Below, in pieces: positions 9,446 to 20,065 of a stretch of DNA of 64,000 nucleotides. The position numbers were made by a program, and so were the translations under genes. The notes under the pieces were generated by a model. That model worked only from the letters and a program-made list of their open reading frames with translations, ran no database searches and was not told where the DNA came from. Every line of letters begins with the position of its first letter. Position 1 is the first letter of the stretch. Origin of the DNA: Eukaryota sp. TZLM1-RC (lineage: Eukaryota; Metamonada: BaSk clade); contig JAUPSS010000001.1 in assembly GCA_040285825.1 (NCBI GenBank), positions 310,001-374,000 on the forward strand, in the 5' to 3' direction.

Positions 9446-12125
9446 TTTGAAAATTTTTTGGTTCTTTTTGTCCTCCTTTTGAACAAAATTTCGTAAATAA
9501 TTCCGAAGATTTAACTAATATAGCACCTAGAAAACAGTCATCTGAGAAATTAAGTAAAATTTTGGAAGACAAATGCTTTGACAACAAATGGTCCAAGGCT
9601 TTGACAGCTTTAAGCCCCGGAGTTAAAGCACCCAACAATGAAAAAACAATAGATAAACTAAAAATACTTCATCCTTATGAAGACCCTATAATGGATCAAA
9701 ATTTTTACGACACTTACTGGGAAAATTATCCATTGATGCCATCAGAAGTATTTTCGGTGATAAAAAAAGAGACCACGCGGTAAGTCTGCCGGACTTTCTG
9801 GTATTACTATCGATCATGTAAAAGCCGCAATTATTTCTTCAGAGGATTGTCTTGGTTTATTAACCAAATTTTTAAACAAAGTATTGACTGGTCAACTTAG
9901 ATATCCAGAAGAATTAAGAAGTTCTCGTTTGACTGCACTTGTCAAAAATTCAAAAATGGATGTTCGTCCTATTGCAGTCTCTGAGAGCTTACAAAATATT
10001 TTTTCTGCGTGTTGCTTGAACAGGTTCAATGAGAAAGCAAAAAAGATTTTATTACCCTTTCAACATGGAATTAATACCACTGATGGAGTCTCTTCAGCGA
10101 TATTTGCTACTGATGTATTATTTCGCCAAAATGAATCCAATGTTTGTATGTCATTGGATTTTAGTAATGCATTCAATTCACTCAGTCGTCGCAGTATCCA
10201 TGGTGCTTTATTGCAATATGCGCCTGAATTAATGCCGTATTTTCAATCAACATATAGCACATATTCTAATTTACATTTTGGTAATTGCATTTTGAGTTCA
10301 TCAAGTGGTGAAAAGCAAGGAGATCCGTTAGGACCTCTTTTGTTTTGTTGGACCATTCATCCTATTTTATTGCAAATTTAGGAGATGTTTCCTTCGCTAA
10401 AAATGATTGCATATATGGATAATGTTGTGCTTATTGGTGATTTAAATATTGTGAAACAAGCAATTGTATGTTTTAAAGAATTATTTACCAAAATTGGTCT
10501 CCGACTTAATTTACTTAAATGTGTTTTGTTATCAACTACTTCAGTTTCCACAATAGTTGATGGTATTGAAATTCAAGCCAAATTATATTCAATTGATGCT
10601 ATTCGTCGTTTGGGTTCGTTTTTAGGAAATAATGATGAAATTACCAAAAAATTGTTTCAAAAGTTGAACTCAATTTCTGACAAAATTGACCAAATAATGA
10701 ATTCAGATATACAAAAACACATCAAATTTACCATTATAAGACTGTGTTTTAGTTCCAATTTCAATCATATATTTCGATCTACAAATCCTCTTGTCACTAG
10801 GCCTTTGGCTCAGAAATTTAATGAGTTACGTGCAAAAGTTCTGTCTCAATTACTGGGATGTAAAATGTTCCAAATTCCAGATCATGCTTTTCTTAATCCA
10901 CATTATGGCGGTTTAGGGTGGACGAAGGCTTCTATTCTTACCTCGTGTGCTTTTGTTGGTGGATGCAGAAATGCAATTTTTGAGTTTTCCGAAAGATTTG
11001 CAGATTGGGAAGATTTATTGATGACAACACAAAGTTCCACTGTTTTTGCGTTAAATGAAGAAATTTCAAAAATTGATGTAGAACAATGGGGTCGATGTTT
11101 TCCCCAATCATTCAATGGCAATATTCCAGAAAAGAATGTTTTAAATTTGAAGTACACTCTTCGAACATTACAGAAACGATTGACTGGAATGTATGAAAAT
11201 GATCTTTATAATAATATATGCAGCTCGGCTGTTTTAAATCAAGATCTTCACTCATTGTTACTGGAAAAGGGAGTTTGTGAAAGCAAGTCATCAGATTCTT
11301 CACTTTTTGTAACCATTGTACCACGAAGATTTGGATTGTGTGCCACTAATGAAGCATTTGTAACAAAAATGAGATTATATTTGAATATCCCCATTAATCA
11401 ATTATTATCAAAAGAAAAATGTATTTGTTCGTATTGTTTGTATTTGTTCACCTCAACTCACTTTGCGCCATGCTCTGAATTGCTCTAAATTGATAACTTA
11501 TCGTTCTTCATTACATGATGCTGTTAGAGACACTGTTTTCAATATGGCACAAACTGCAAGGATATCGTGTATCAAAGAGCCCCTGCTGAAGGAAACACTT
11601 TCTCTGAATAATTTTGGTTCTGATGACAGAGGTGATGTATACTGTGATTGGATTGATAATTCTGAAGCTATTGTTGACTTTGTTTCATGTAATGTTGCAA
11701 ATGATACTTTGGTTCACAGAAGAAAACTTAATCCTGTGACTGCTCTTGATTTTAAAGCAAAAGAGAAAAATAGAAAATATGATAAAGATATTGAAGAGGC
11801 TAATGCCGAGAGAAATACACAGCTGGTTTTTATTGCTTTCCCATTTTCGATAAATAAAAGATTATCAGATGAAGCAGAAACTTTTTTGAATGACTTCCAA
11901 AAAATGGTGCAAGAAAAAACAATGAAAAGATTTGATATTTTTTTGTGGCGTTCACGGATTCAATTTGCCATTATTAATAGATTACCTCGGTTTTTCAATC
12001 GAATAAGAGAAGTTTTAGCTAGACAGCAAGCAGATCAAGATTTTGTAGAGGAAATCTTGGTTCAATGATAGTCCTCCCATTAGTTATCAGTTAATTTAAT
12101 TAAGTGTACAAATTCAATAAATATT
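9446..12125 (+). mobile_element. Longest family 1 LINE copy, degenerate reverse transcriptase plus endonuclease
   Basis: Pieces in shifted frames: 9449-9783 upstream domain; 9778-10381 early RT motifs (GKSAGLSGITIDHVK, then CMSLDFSNAFNSLSRR and GEKQGDPLGPLLF); 10385-11488 the catalytic loop and thumb; about 11430-12068 the C-terminal Cys/His cluster (HALNCSK), RGDVYCDW...VDF and the tail ending FVEEILVQ. Breaks seen: a frameshift near 9776, TAG at 10379-10381 and a frameshift near 11440. The RT active site reads AYMDN where the copy at 63.9 kb has AYMDD, so this copy also lost a catalytic Asp. After the stop comes the family's conserved tail ending in a run like AATTCAATAAATA. The 5' limit is uncertain. 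Confidence 0.85.
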
Positions 12126-12356
12126 AAATTTAAGTAAATGTCTAAAAAATCTATACAACACGTCACTAAATACGTTTCTACACTAGGATTACATCTACTT
12201 CAGGTCATATTACCCCATTGTGCACATATGTATGCAGATTTTGTTTGATTGAAAGTACCAACAGTGCTCCTACCTCATGTTAGATGTCTGCTAAAGTTTC
12301 CAAGTGATACTCTTGTTTTCGCATCCCTTCAACACATAACACCACTGTGAAGTTCA

Positions 12357-13008
12357 ATGGTTAGAGTTATCTACTCCGAATCACCACTCTCTGAATACCA
12401 TGAAAAGGAAATTGAACGAATGATCGGTGATGAGTTTTATGAGAAGTCATCACTTATTCTCAATAATGACAATAAAGCTCGACAGCTGTACAGACTTTTA
12501 TACCGATATGGGAGACTTCCTCGACGGAAGTGTGTTGCCATAGAAGGTGGACAGGCTGTAGGTGTTGCACTACTAGGTCCTCAACGAAGAAGAACTATTT
12601 GGGAAGGACTAATTTTCTACCTGAGACTGATTTGATTTTTAACGGTTCAACATTGTTCAACTACACAGATCACTCAAACTACGAAGACTATTTGATAGGT
12701 TCGAAGAAGATGCTACAGAGGGTATGCGGTATCCTGAGGTGGCATTTCTCTGTGTGAAGGAAGGGTTTAGAGGACAGGGAATAGGATCATTGTTGCTTCG
12801 GAAAGTTGAAGAATTTATTATGAACGAACAGAGTTGGGTTTGTACAGTTGATAGAATCTTTCTCACATGCTATGAAGGGAATCCAGCCATGAAACTCTAT
12901 CAAAAACATGGTTATAGAGAAGTTCATAGGTTATGCAGTCCGGATTTTGCAAAGTATGCAGGAGAGAAATATAGCTGCTGGATTGCATTAATGAAACCTT
13001 TAACATGA
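12357..13008 (+). CDS. GNAT-family N-acetyltransferase, frame broken in the middle
   Basis: Two halves in different frames make one GNAT protein. 12357-12635 starts MVRVIYSESPLSEYHEKEIE and reaches EGGQAVGVALLGPQ, a typical central strand. 12643-13008 holds motif A, VKEGFRGQGIGSLLL (the acetyl-CoA pyrophosphate loop R-G-Q-G-I-G), then motif B, NPAMKLYQKHGYREV. Together about 210 residues, a normal GNAT length. The join lies between about 12580 and 12725. Small introns are likely, since this genome has 29-31-nt ones and a 20-nt GT...AG candidate sits at 12699-12718, but I could not find a unique splice solution; a true frameshift is possible. The substrate is unknown. Confidence 0.65.
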
Positions 13009-13232
13009 TTGGTTCCCAACAGTGGATGTTGTTCAACTTATTTTTTTGCGTTCTATTGAGGTTAAAATAAATTTGATTTTGAAGAGCTGAAATGAGATGA
13101 ACTTCGTCCATTTATATCAAAAAAAGCGGGTGTAAATGATTTGAACAAGTTGAGGTGAGGTTGATTTTTATGTTGAATACAATTCCCCCAAACATTCCCA
13201 ATTTCAGTTTCCCCAAAACTCCCCCAAACAAT

Positions 13233-13409
13233 ATGCCCCAAACAATATGCTATTGTGGATATAATACCATTGCCCAACCTTTTGTTAAGTCTCTTTCTGC
13301 TCGCCGCATCAATTCTGATGCTTTGCTTTCTTTTGGATCTGACTATGAGAAAGTTGGAGCTAGTGTTTTTGTTTTGGAAGAGATGGATTTTTTAGATGTT
13401 GATTTATAG
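13233..13409 (+). CDS. Short hypothetical ORF (58 aa)
   Basis: ATG-to-TAG frame beginning MPQTICYCGYNTIAQP and ending MDFLDVDL. The composition is protein-like and it is preceded by repeated CCCCAAACA stretches. No family recognised. It may be an exon or chance. Confidence 0.25.
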   Translation: MPQTICYCGYNTIAQPFVKSLSARRINSDALLSFGSDYEKVGASVFVLEEMDFLDVDL

Positions 13410-13594
13410 GTTTTTAATAAAAAAATTAAAAAAATATACACACCTTAAAAATGTGGTCTGTGACATATTACAGTATGAATGGAGATGATGTTATGACATC
13501 ATTGTGACTGATGAAAGTAGAAGTGAGAAAATTGAAATTTGTTATTTTGACTGGTTACCACACAGGTGAAAGTCTTAAAGCTGCATTGTGTCAG

Positions 13595-13619
13595 AATCAT
13601 CAAACATGCTTTGATGATT
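13595..13619. repeat. Perfect 10-bp stem hairpin, 5-nt loop
   Basis: Arms 13595-13604 and 13610-13619 are exact reverse complements around CATGC. It sits just past the stop codon of the CBP20-like gene on the minus strand, so it may be in its 3' UTR. Confidence 0.6.
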
Positions 13620-13624
13620 TTCAA

Positions 13625-14060
13625 TCAAACAATCAGGATTTGCCTTTCATCTAGTATTGTTATGTTGATATACCTCGTGGCAATCTCAGTCGATGCACGG
13701 GTATAGTATTCAACGAAGCAAAAACCGCATGGTTTGAGTGATTTCTTGTTGTGTCCCATAATGATACGTTTGATACGACCAGCACGAGAGAAAAGAGCAT
13801 GAATCTGCTCCTCTGATGTGTAAAAAGAAAGATTTCCGACATAAACAGTGGTAGTAGCTGCAAGCAAGGATTCGTAGGAGAAGGTTCGTAGTAGAGTAAA
13901 TGATGAAATGTTGTAAGTGATGAAATTCAATTACGAATTTGTGGAATGATGACAACCCAACCAAACTTCACTCACCAACTTTTGTAACATGTAGTTCTTG
14001 TCTGAAGAAAGGAAAATATTCAGAAAGTAATCTTGAACGATATGTCTCATTAATAAACAC
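13625..14060 (-). CDS. Cap-binding complex subunit CBP20/NCBP2-like, C-terminal part missing
   Basis: CBP20 binds the m7G cap of nuclear RNA with CBP80. Exon 13857-13625 encodes the RRM with [35 protein letters not shown] and ATRYIN, near-diagnostic for NCBP2. Upstream a GT-AG segment of 118 nt (13975-13858, starting GTGAGT and ending TTGCAG) joins it to an exon reading [19 protein letters not shown], matching the family's N-terminal helix. The start codon exon was not found. After LDERQI the frame ends in ILIV-stop, and the conserved Asp-Trp-Asp...GRQ-GRG tail that clamps the cap is not found in any frame down to 13440. It may be a truncated paralogue or pseudogene. Confidence 0.75.
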
Positions 14061-14178
14061 TTATAACTAACTGTACTTTGAATTGACAACTATAAGATTG
14101 ATTGACTTCAACAAAATTTTAATTTTAGGAAACAAATTTTCAATCATTTCTGACTGTTTCCGTTCTGTGTTGACTGCC

Positions 14179-15900
14179 ATGGATAACGTTCTACAAACTA
14201 CAACTGTGGGAGCGTCTGTCAACCAGTTCTTCGACTCAGAGGCACAAGAAGCTATGGAACGCCAGTTCCAAGTTCTTGCTAGTATTGGAGCTCATGCTAC
14301 TCACCTAGCACAACTCTTTGTGCTCCAATACCCAGAACACTCTATGTGGCTAACTCAAAGCCAGTTCTGGAGCCTCTGTTTCGACTTTGTTTGCCAAAGT
14401 GAGCCTAAACAAAGGAGGCCATTTGAGAACCATCCTTTGGTTTACCAAGCGCTGCAACACCTTGTTCAGCACTTTTGGCCCTGGAGACCGCTGAATGAAA
14501 CCAACTCAGCTGACGGTGGTAGATTTTGGTGTCTTTCCACTCTTCTTGGCAGTCGAGCCATCCAACTGCGAGAAGCCTTTTGTCAGTTGCTTGCTGACGG
14601 CCCTGTTGTCTGGAAACACAATTTTTTCAAGAGCTGTGCTCAGTTTCTAAATTGCCCTTGGCCCAAGAAGTACGCCGACTGTGTACTTCAAGGGATTCAG
14701 CCAGATGAGTCAATTTTAGAATGGCATCAAGAAATACACCAGCATATCTTGGTCCATTGGCTCAATATGACAGCCAACACCCATATTGGTGGTGGTTAAA
14801 ATTTGTTCGAAAATTCAATAAGAAACGAACGATTTCCCATCAATATGGAGTCTGCGGCAACAATCGTTCAATCTGCCTTGAACATTTTATCTTTTTTAGA
14901 AGATAACTGCCCTGATGTGATGAAAAGGCACTCTCTCTCCACTGTCCAGTTGGTCTCCATGCTTCTGCAGCTTGACTAAAAAAACAGAAGCTTATTTCAC
15001 AAAACTCAATGCAAACAAAGAGCTTTTGAACAACCCTTATCGGTTTTTTAATAAATCCAAATTTATTAACTATACCATTTTTTCAAATGGTGATTCCTTG
15101 CGGTTTACGTTTACCCAAAAGGAAAGAAAAACTTATAATAGGCCAAGTAAAGCGGAATTTGAGCCCAGGCGAGCCTCTGGAAATTATGATTTTCATAACT
15201 CTGAAAAGAAACGAAAATCCAATGTCCATAGAACAGCAAATCCACAGAGAAGACTGCGGTTACCAGCGGAACAACAGCCCAATTACAGAGATCCTGATGA
15301 AAATTTGTTTTTTGTAGCCATTGATCCCAACCACAGCAATCTTTATGGTTGGACTGCTGGTTCTTTCCGAAATTCTGCACCTGTTTTTGAACGTTCTGGA
15401 CTGCTACTGAATCGAAAAGAACGAAGACTAAATCACCCTCCTCCTCTCACTCAAGCAACTCCTAACACTTATTCCGCTCAGAGCTTCCAAGAGTATCTGA
15501 TTGAAATAAGTTTACCTTATGTTTCTGAATCTGAGGAAGAGCCTGAATATTCTTCAATTATGTCTGGAAATTTGCAGCGTGGTGCAAGAAAAAAATTGAG
15601 AAGAAATAAGTTTGATTTCTTCATACGAAGGCAAAAGAGAATAACTAGTTTTATTAACAAAATTAAACGCTGGTCTGAAGGAAGAAACACTATAGTTTGG
15701 TTCGGCAATGGCGGTGGTGGTCCATCTCGTCAATCTGTGAAATCCCCCCGAAAGAGATTTCTCAAACAAATCAAAAAACACTTTGAAAGCCTCAAAGTCG
15801 GGGACGAGTTTATGACCTCAGCAACAGTGAATTGCTGTAAGGTCATTCATAGAAAGTCAATATTCACTCTGTGTAAAATTCTCAGAGGTAATTCAACTTT
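14179..15900 (+). pseudogene. Fanzor-like (eukaryotic TnpB) nuclease copy 1, broken
   Basis: Fanzors are RuvC-type RNA-guided endonucleases descended from TnpB. The frame opens at ATG 14179 (MDNVLQTTTVGASVNQ). It meets TAA at 14797-14799, continues in the same frame to 14976, then shifts at an A7 run (14978-14984) into the frame that runs on past 15900. RuvC-I: FVAIDPNHSNLYGW, Asp codon at 15323-15325. RuvC-II region: VWFGNGGGGP ... GDEFMTSATVNCC, Glu codon at 15806-15808. The final Cys-x2-Cys and R-D-x-x-A-A-x-N-I (RuvC-III) are absent. It is the same subfamily as the copy at 20-22 kb (both share P-N-x-Y-S...F-x-x-Y-L). It runs open into the glutaminase gene. Confidence 0.7.
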
Positions 15901-15934
15901 CAAAACACCACTTCTTTCCATTCTTTCAGTAAGA

Positions 15935-18900
15935 ATGGACCAAACTCGTGAACGGTCTGGTTCCTCTGTAGGCAACCGCACAAATTCTGTCACATATGCC
16001 AATATTGAAAGTTTCTCCTCTCTGCAAGAGGCAACCCAGTTAGCCCTCTTTGAATCTCTTGCTGACCAGAACAGTGGAATCGTGACATCTTCTTTTATTT
16101 TGTCCAAACTAGAGACTATTGGCATATATTCTGATGATCCCAGGATCATAGGCATTCTGGCCGAGGAAGATCATGTACTTTCCTTCTCGGACTTTGTGGT
16201 AATTCTCTCCAAGTCTTGTCTTTTTCAGCGAGCCCTTGATGGCCAGTTGATCATCCCAGAATGGAAGTCCTTCACTAGTGATATTACTGACATATTCAAC
16301 CTAGTTTCTACCATTAAAGATGGTGAAGTTGCCAAGTACATTCCTCAACTGGCTAGGGTCGATCCTGACCTATTTGCTGTTTCTATCTGTTCAGTAGATG
16401 GCCAACGTTTCTCACTTGGTAACCACGAGACTCCCTTCTCTATCCAATCATGTAGCAAACCCGTGACTTACTGCATTGCTCTTGAACAGCATGGTTTAGA
16501 TACTGTGCATCGCCACGTGGCAATGGAACCGAGTGGGAGGAACTTTAATGAGTTGGTATTGAATTGCGAGAACTTGCCTCACAATGCCATGATTAATGCT
16601 GGAGCAATCATGGTGACGTCATTGATTAAACCAGAATTACCCCTTTTTGAGCGTTTTAGACACGTCATCAACACATGGGGTGATCTGGCAGCTGGTTCTC
16701 CGATCTCTTTTGATAATGTTACCTTTCTATCTGAATCCGCAACAGCCGATCGAAACTTTTGTTTAGCATACATGATGAAAGAGGCACAGAGTTTTCCCGA
16801 AGGAACTGATATACAGGAAGTTCTTTCCCTTTACTTAATGTTCTGTGGAATTCAAGTGACTTCTTCCCAGGTTGCCTCTGTTGCCGCTACCTTGGCAAAT
16901 AACGGCGTTTGTCCATTGACCAACAAAAGGGTATTCGAGGAAGATACTGTTCGAGATTGCCTTTCCACAATGGCTAGCAACGGTCTTTATGATGCTAGTG
17001 GGCAATACTTTTGTGAGATTGGAATCCCAACCAAGTCATCAGTAAGTGGATGTTTGATGTTGGTCATCCCAGGGGTTCTAGGGGCAGTCAGTTGGTCTCC
17101 ACCTCTGGATTCATTGGGGAATAGTATCAAAGGAACAGCATTTGCTCAGAAGCTTTGTGAACGCTTCTCTTTCCATGTTTTCGATTCTGTCACTGATAAT
17201 TCCAAGGTTGATGTTGTTCGAAAGCCAGAGGTCACTCTTGAAGATGACCAAATCATGCTTTTGTTTGCCGTCTGTGTCGGCGATTTTGGTTACGTTCAGC
17301 GGCTTGTGGCTAAAGGATGTAATGTCAACTTCCTTGACACTCATTTACGTTCACCTCTCCACATCGCAGCCTGCCATAACCAACTAGACATTGTTGAGTA
17401 TTTAGTTAACCACGATGCAGACGCTTCCATGGAAGATTGTTATGGCAACACACCCTTGCAGGATGCAATTCGATTTGGGCACAAAGAAGTTGCTGAAATT
17501 CTAAAGAAATGCACCTCTCACACTTCAACACCCAAAGTAAACCATCAACGATGTCCTTCCCCCAAGGTTTGTTCCAGTTGCTCCCCTAAAAACCTTATTG
17601 ATGAACTTGGCTATAAGGATGATGAAGTCAATGAAGTAGCTAATGAAGATGAGGTGGAAAGGATTAGTCAAATGATTTCTCTTGAAAATCAACTATCACA
17701 TCATTATGAAGATGATACTGACATCAACACCGAATTGATTGAAGAAGTCCAATCTGATGGTTTTGCTGATTATTTTTACATTCCTTATTCCTTGGATCTC
17801 TCTTCCTGTGGAAAGGTTCTGAAGAAAGACTTGTTAACATCCTTGGAACGGACAGGAATTCTTTGGAAGTGTGATATTAGGTTTTCTTCTTTGATTAATG
17901 AGCTTGATGATGTGATTGATTACGAGAAGATTGAAGAACTCTGTGCCGAAGTTCCTGCACTTGCGAGAGCTTTGATCGGAAACCTGGTGGTTCCTGATTG
18001 GCCTTTTACGACTAGTCAGTTTCGAGAAATTTTCGAAACAGTCAACAATGAACCAATCAAAGGGAAAGTTGCTGATTACATTGATGACCTTGCCAGAAAA
18101 GATCCTTCATTGTTCTCTGCAGCTGTCTGCTCTATCGATGGACAACGAAGCTTTTTTGGAAACTGTGCGCATACCTTCACCCTACAACATTGCTCAAACG
18201 TCATTTCTTTTTGCCTTGCTTTGGAAGAATTAGGAGAAGAAGAGTACTTCACCAAAGTGGGCAGGGAACCCTCTGGATTACCATCTGATTGTTTGGCCTT
18301 GGATTTCGAAAACAAACCCCACAACCCTTTTATTAATTCAGGCGCTATGTTTTCTGCATCTGTTATTGCTAAAGGAGAGCCCCTTGCTGACAGGTTTGAT
18401 TCTATTAGAAAAACTGTATTGAAGTTAATAGGATGCTTTGGGAGAAATAGGCTAATTGTAGATCATGTTGGTTACTCGTTGACATCATATTTAGCTGAAC
18501 TAAAAGCAAGTGACCGTAATTACGCACTCCTTTACCTAATGAGAGAGAAGGGGGTCTTTGAGTCTGATGCTGATCTTGATGAAATTCTTAAACTATATTT
18601 AATGCTCTGCTCCATAGAAATGAACACTGCCTCGCTCTCAGTCCTTGCATCAGTACTTGCTAACGAAGGTGTGTGTCCTTTTACCTCTGAACGCCTGTTC
18701 AAACCATCGACTGTAAGGAATTGCTTGGCTCTAATGAACTCATCCTCAATGTATAACTTCTCTGGTGCTTATATGTTTGATATTGGGCTACCAGGAGTGT
18801 GTGGGTCTAGTGGATGCATGATGATTGTCATTCCTTCCGTTCTTGGCTTTGCTGTTTATTCTCCTCCATTGAACAAGTGCAAAATATCAGAAAAGGGTCT

Positions 18901-19303
18901 ATCATTTTGTAGAAATTTGCTGAGGAAATACCATTTGCATCCTTTTGAAATTTCTACTTCTCACTCTAAAAAAGTTCTCCAATCGTGGAGGAACACCAAG
19001 GTTTATAAGGATGTTGCCAAGCTTTGTCATGCCTGTTCAATGGGAGAGGTTAGTGAAGTCCGACAATTGCTAAGGGAAAGAGTTGATGTTAATCTTGGCA
19101 ACTATGATTCCAGAACTGCACTCCATTGTGCATGTGCTGCCCCTGGTAATATGGAAATTGTAAATATTTTGTTGGAGAATGGAGCTGATCCAAACTTGAA
19201 AGATGATTATAATCAGACTGCGATTGATGTAGCAATCAGAAATGGACATGATTCCTATGTTCCTTTCTTAAAGAAGATAATTAAAAAGGAATTATTGAAG
19301 TGA
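15935..19303 (+). CDS. Tandem double glutaminase-ankyrin protein, second catalytic domain inactive-looking
   Basis: A 1,122-residue protein with two copies of a glutaminase (serine beta-lactamase-like fold, glutamine to glutamate plus ammonia) followed by ankyrin repeats, each like an animal GLS protein. The ATG at 15935 (MDQTRERSGS) was chosen because sequence before it is Fanzor remnant in the same frame. An N-terminal helical region precedes domain 1 (about 137-420), which has the catalytic S172-x-x-K175 (QSCSKP), EPSG, HNAMINAGAI and GIPTKSSVSG. Ankyrins follow at about 433-525. Domain 2 (about 720-1000) keeps the fold signature (REPSG, HNPFINSGAM) but has H752 and N755 at the Ser/Lys positions and GLPGVCGSSG in place of the Lys-containing loop. 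Ankyrins follow at 1026-1119. No transit peptide seen. Confidence 0.9.
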   Translation: MDQTRERSGSSVGNRTNSVTYANIESFSSLQEATQLALFESLADQNSGIVTSSFILSKLETIGIYSDDPRIIGILAEEDHVLSFSDFVVILSKSCLFQRALDGQLIIPEWKSFTSDITDIFNLVSTIKDGEVAKYIPQLARVDPDLFAVSICSVDGQRFSLGNHETPFSIQSCSKPVTYCIALEQHGLDTVHRHVAMEPSGRNFNELVLNCENLPHNAMINAGAIMVTSLIKPELPLFERFRHVINTWGDLAAGSPISFDNVTFLSESATADRNFCLAYMMKEAQSFPEGTDIQEVLSLYLMFCGIQVTSSQVASVAATLANNGVCPLTNKRVFEEDTVRDCLSTMASNGLYDASGQYFCEIGIPTKSSVSGCLMLVIPGVLGAVSWSPPLDSLGNSIKGTAFAQKLCERFSFHVFDSVTDNSKVDVVRKPEVTLEDDQIMLLFAVCVGDFGYVQRLVAKGCNVNFLDTHLRSPLHIAACHNQLDIVEYLVNHDADASMEDCYGNTPLQDAIRFGHKEVAEILKKCTSHTSTPKVNHQRCPSPKVCSSCSPKNLIDELGYKDDEVNEVANEDEVERISQMISLENQLSHHYEDDTDINTELIEEVQSDGFADYFYIPYSLDLSSCGKVLKKDLLTSLERTGILWKCDIRFSSLINELDDVIDYEKIEELCAEVPALARALIGNLVVPDWPFTTSQFREIFETVNNEPIKGKVADYIDDLARKDPSLFSAAVCSIDGQRSFFGNCAHTFTLQHCSNVISFCLALEELGEEEYFTKVGREPSGLPSDCLALDFENKPHNPFINSGAMFSASVIAKGEPLADRFDSIRKTVLKLIGCFGRNRLIVDHVGYSLTSYLAELKASDRNYALLYLMREKGVFESDADLDEILKLYLMLCSIEMNTASLSVLASVLANEGVCPFTSERLFKPSTVRNCLALMNSSSMYNFSGAYMFDIGLPGVCGSSGCMMIVIPSVLGFAVYSPPLNKCKISEKGLSFCRNLLRKYHLHPFEISTSHSKKVLQSWRNTKVYKDVAKLCHACSMGEVSEVRQLLRERVDVNLGNYDSRTALHCACAAPGNMEIVNILLENGADPNLKDDYNQTAIDVAIRNGHDSYVPFLKKIIKKELLK

Positions 19304-19552
19304 GTGGTTTCTTTTTTCTTGTTTTTTTGGGATCTTTGTCTTTATCAGTCCATTGCTTCAATTTTTTGTAAATCTGTTATTTAAATGCTCTTTTGATTTA
19401 TTGATATCCATTTCTATCGCTATAATATTCATCTGTACAGTAATGGTCACAACAATCTAAGAAAACAAACAAAAACCTTTCTAAAGAAACAATTGCTGTA
19501 GCAATGTTAATTTGTAGATTCTTGTAATCTTTGAGTAAATAAAAGTTATAGA

Positions 19553-19722
19553 AATTCTGTATTGAACTTCCACACTTAACAAAATATACTCATAACTAAT
19601 GGGACGAAATTCATGGAACCAAGATTTCCTATACAAAATCTTGATCTACTTGCCGTCTCGCTAAAGCTTCTGTGACTCGATTGAAAAACAGAGGCAATCT
19701 ATAAATTATGGCAAATTAAATT
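19553..19722 (-). mobile_element. 3'-end fragment of a family 1 LINE
   Basis: Reverse complement matches the last ~165 bases of family 1: the tail after ATTGAACTT...CACACTTAA, CATAACTAATGGGACG, then ATTTCC-TACAAAATCTTGATCTACTTG. It starts about 250 bases downstream of the glutaminase stop. The rest of 19304-19552 is AT-rich UTR-like sequence. Confidence 0.8.
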
Positions 19723-19798
19723 CAAGATTAAATTCATAAGAGGATTGAAATAATAAATAATATAATGAACAGCTGTAAGTTGTAGTTTCATACATACT

Positions 19799-20014
19799 GT
19801 GAATTTCACTTATCATGCATTCCCCTGTGAAATTCACTCCTGTTTTCAACTTTCTCAATGTCTACTCACAGGTTGTAAGAGACATGTAGCATCATTTGAC
19901 AAAGACAATCATGATCTTCATCAATGGGCTACCTCACTTAAATACACCTACTGCTTTCACAGAACAAAGCCTCGCGACTTGATGTATCTAAGTGGATCTA
20001 CCAAATGCTACTAG
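19799..20014 (+). CDS. Weak ORF (71 aa), unrecognised
   Basis: The frame includes LLTGCKRHVASFDKDNHDLH and ends SGSTKCY. It overlaps the 3' flank of Fanzor copy 2 on the other strand. It could be a remnant of an older gene or chance; no family recognised and no neighbour supports it. Confidence 0.15.
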   Translation: MNFTYHAFPCEIHSCFQLSQCLLTGCKRHVASFDKDNHDLHQWATSLKYTYCFHRTKPRDLMYLSGSTKCY

Positions 20015-20028
20015 GGCATTTGTAGATC
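19995..20028 (-). ncRNA. Hairpin 38 nt past the Fanzor stop: candidate omega-RNA element
   Basis: Arms 19995-20008 and 20016-20028 pair over 13 bp with one bulged base around a 7-nt loop. On the minus strand it follows the Fanzor copy 2 stop codon by 38 bases. In Fanzor and TnpB systems the guide-bearing omega RNA arises from this 3' region of the element (established knowledge). That this hairpin is part of one is inference. Confidence 0.3.
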
Positions 20029-20065
20029 GGTCTCAAAAGTTTTTGTTTCTGCTCAGGTTCCCCAT

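Noticed and set aside
14972-19303. One 1,443-residue gene covering the whole open frame
   Set aside because: The first ~320 codons are Fanzor sequence continuing from an upstream frame, and the glutaminase has its own ATG at 15935. I treat them as two loci and report the fusion only as something to test.
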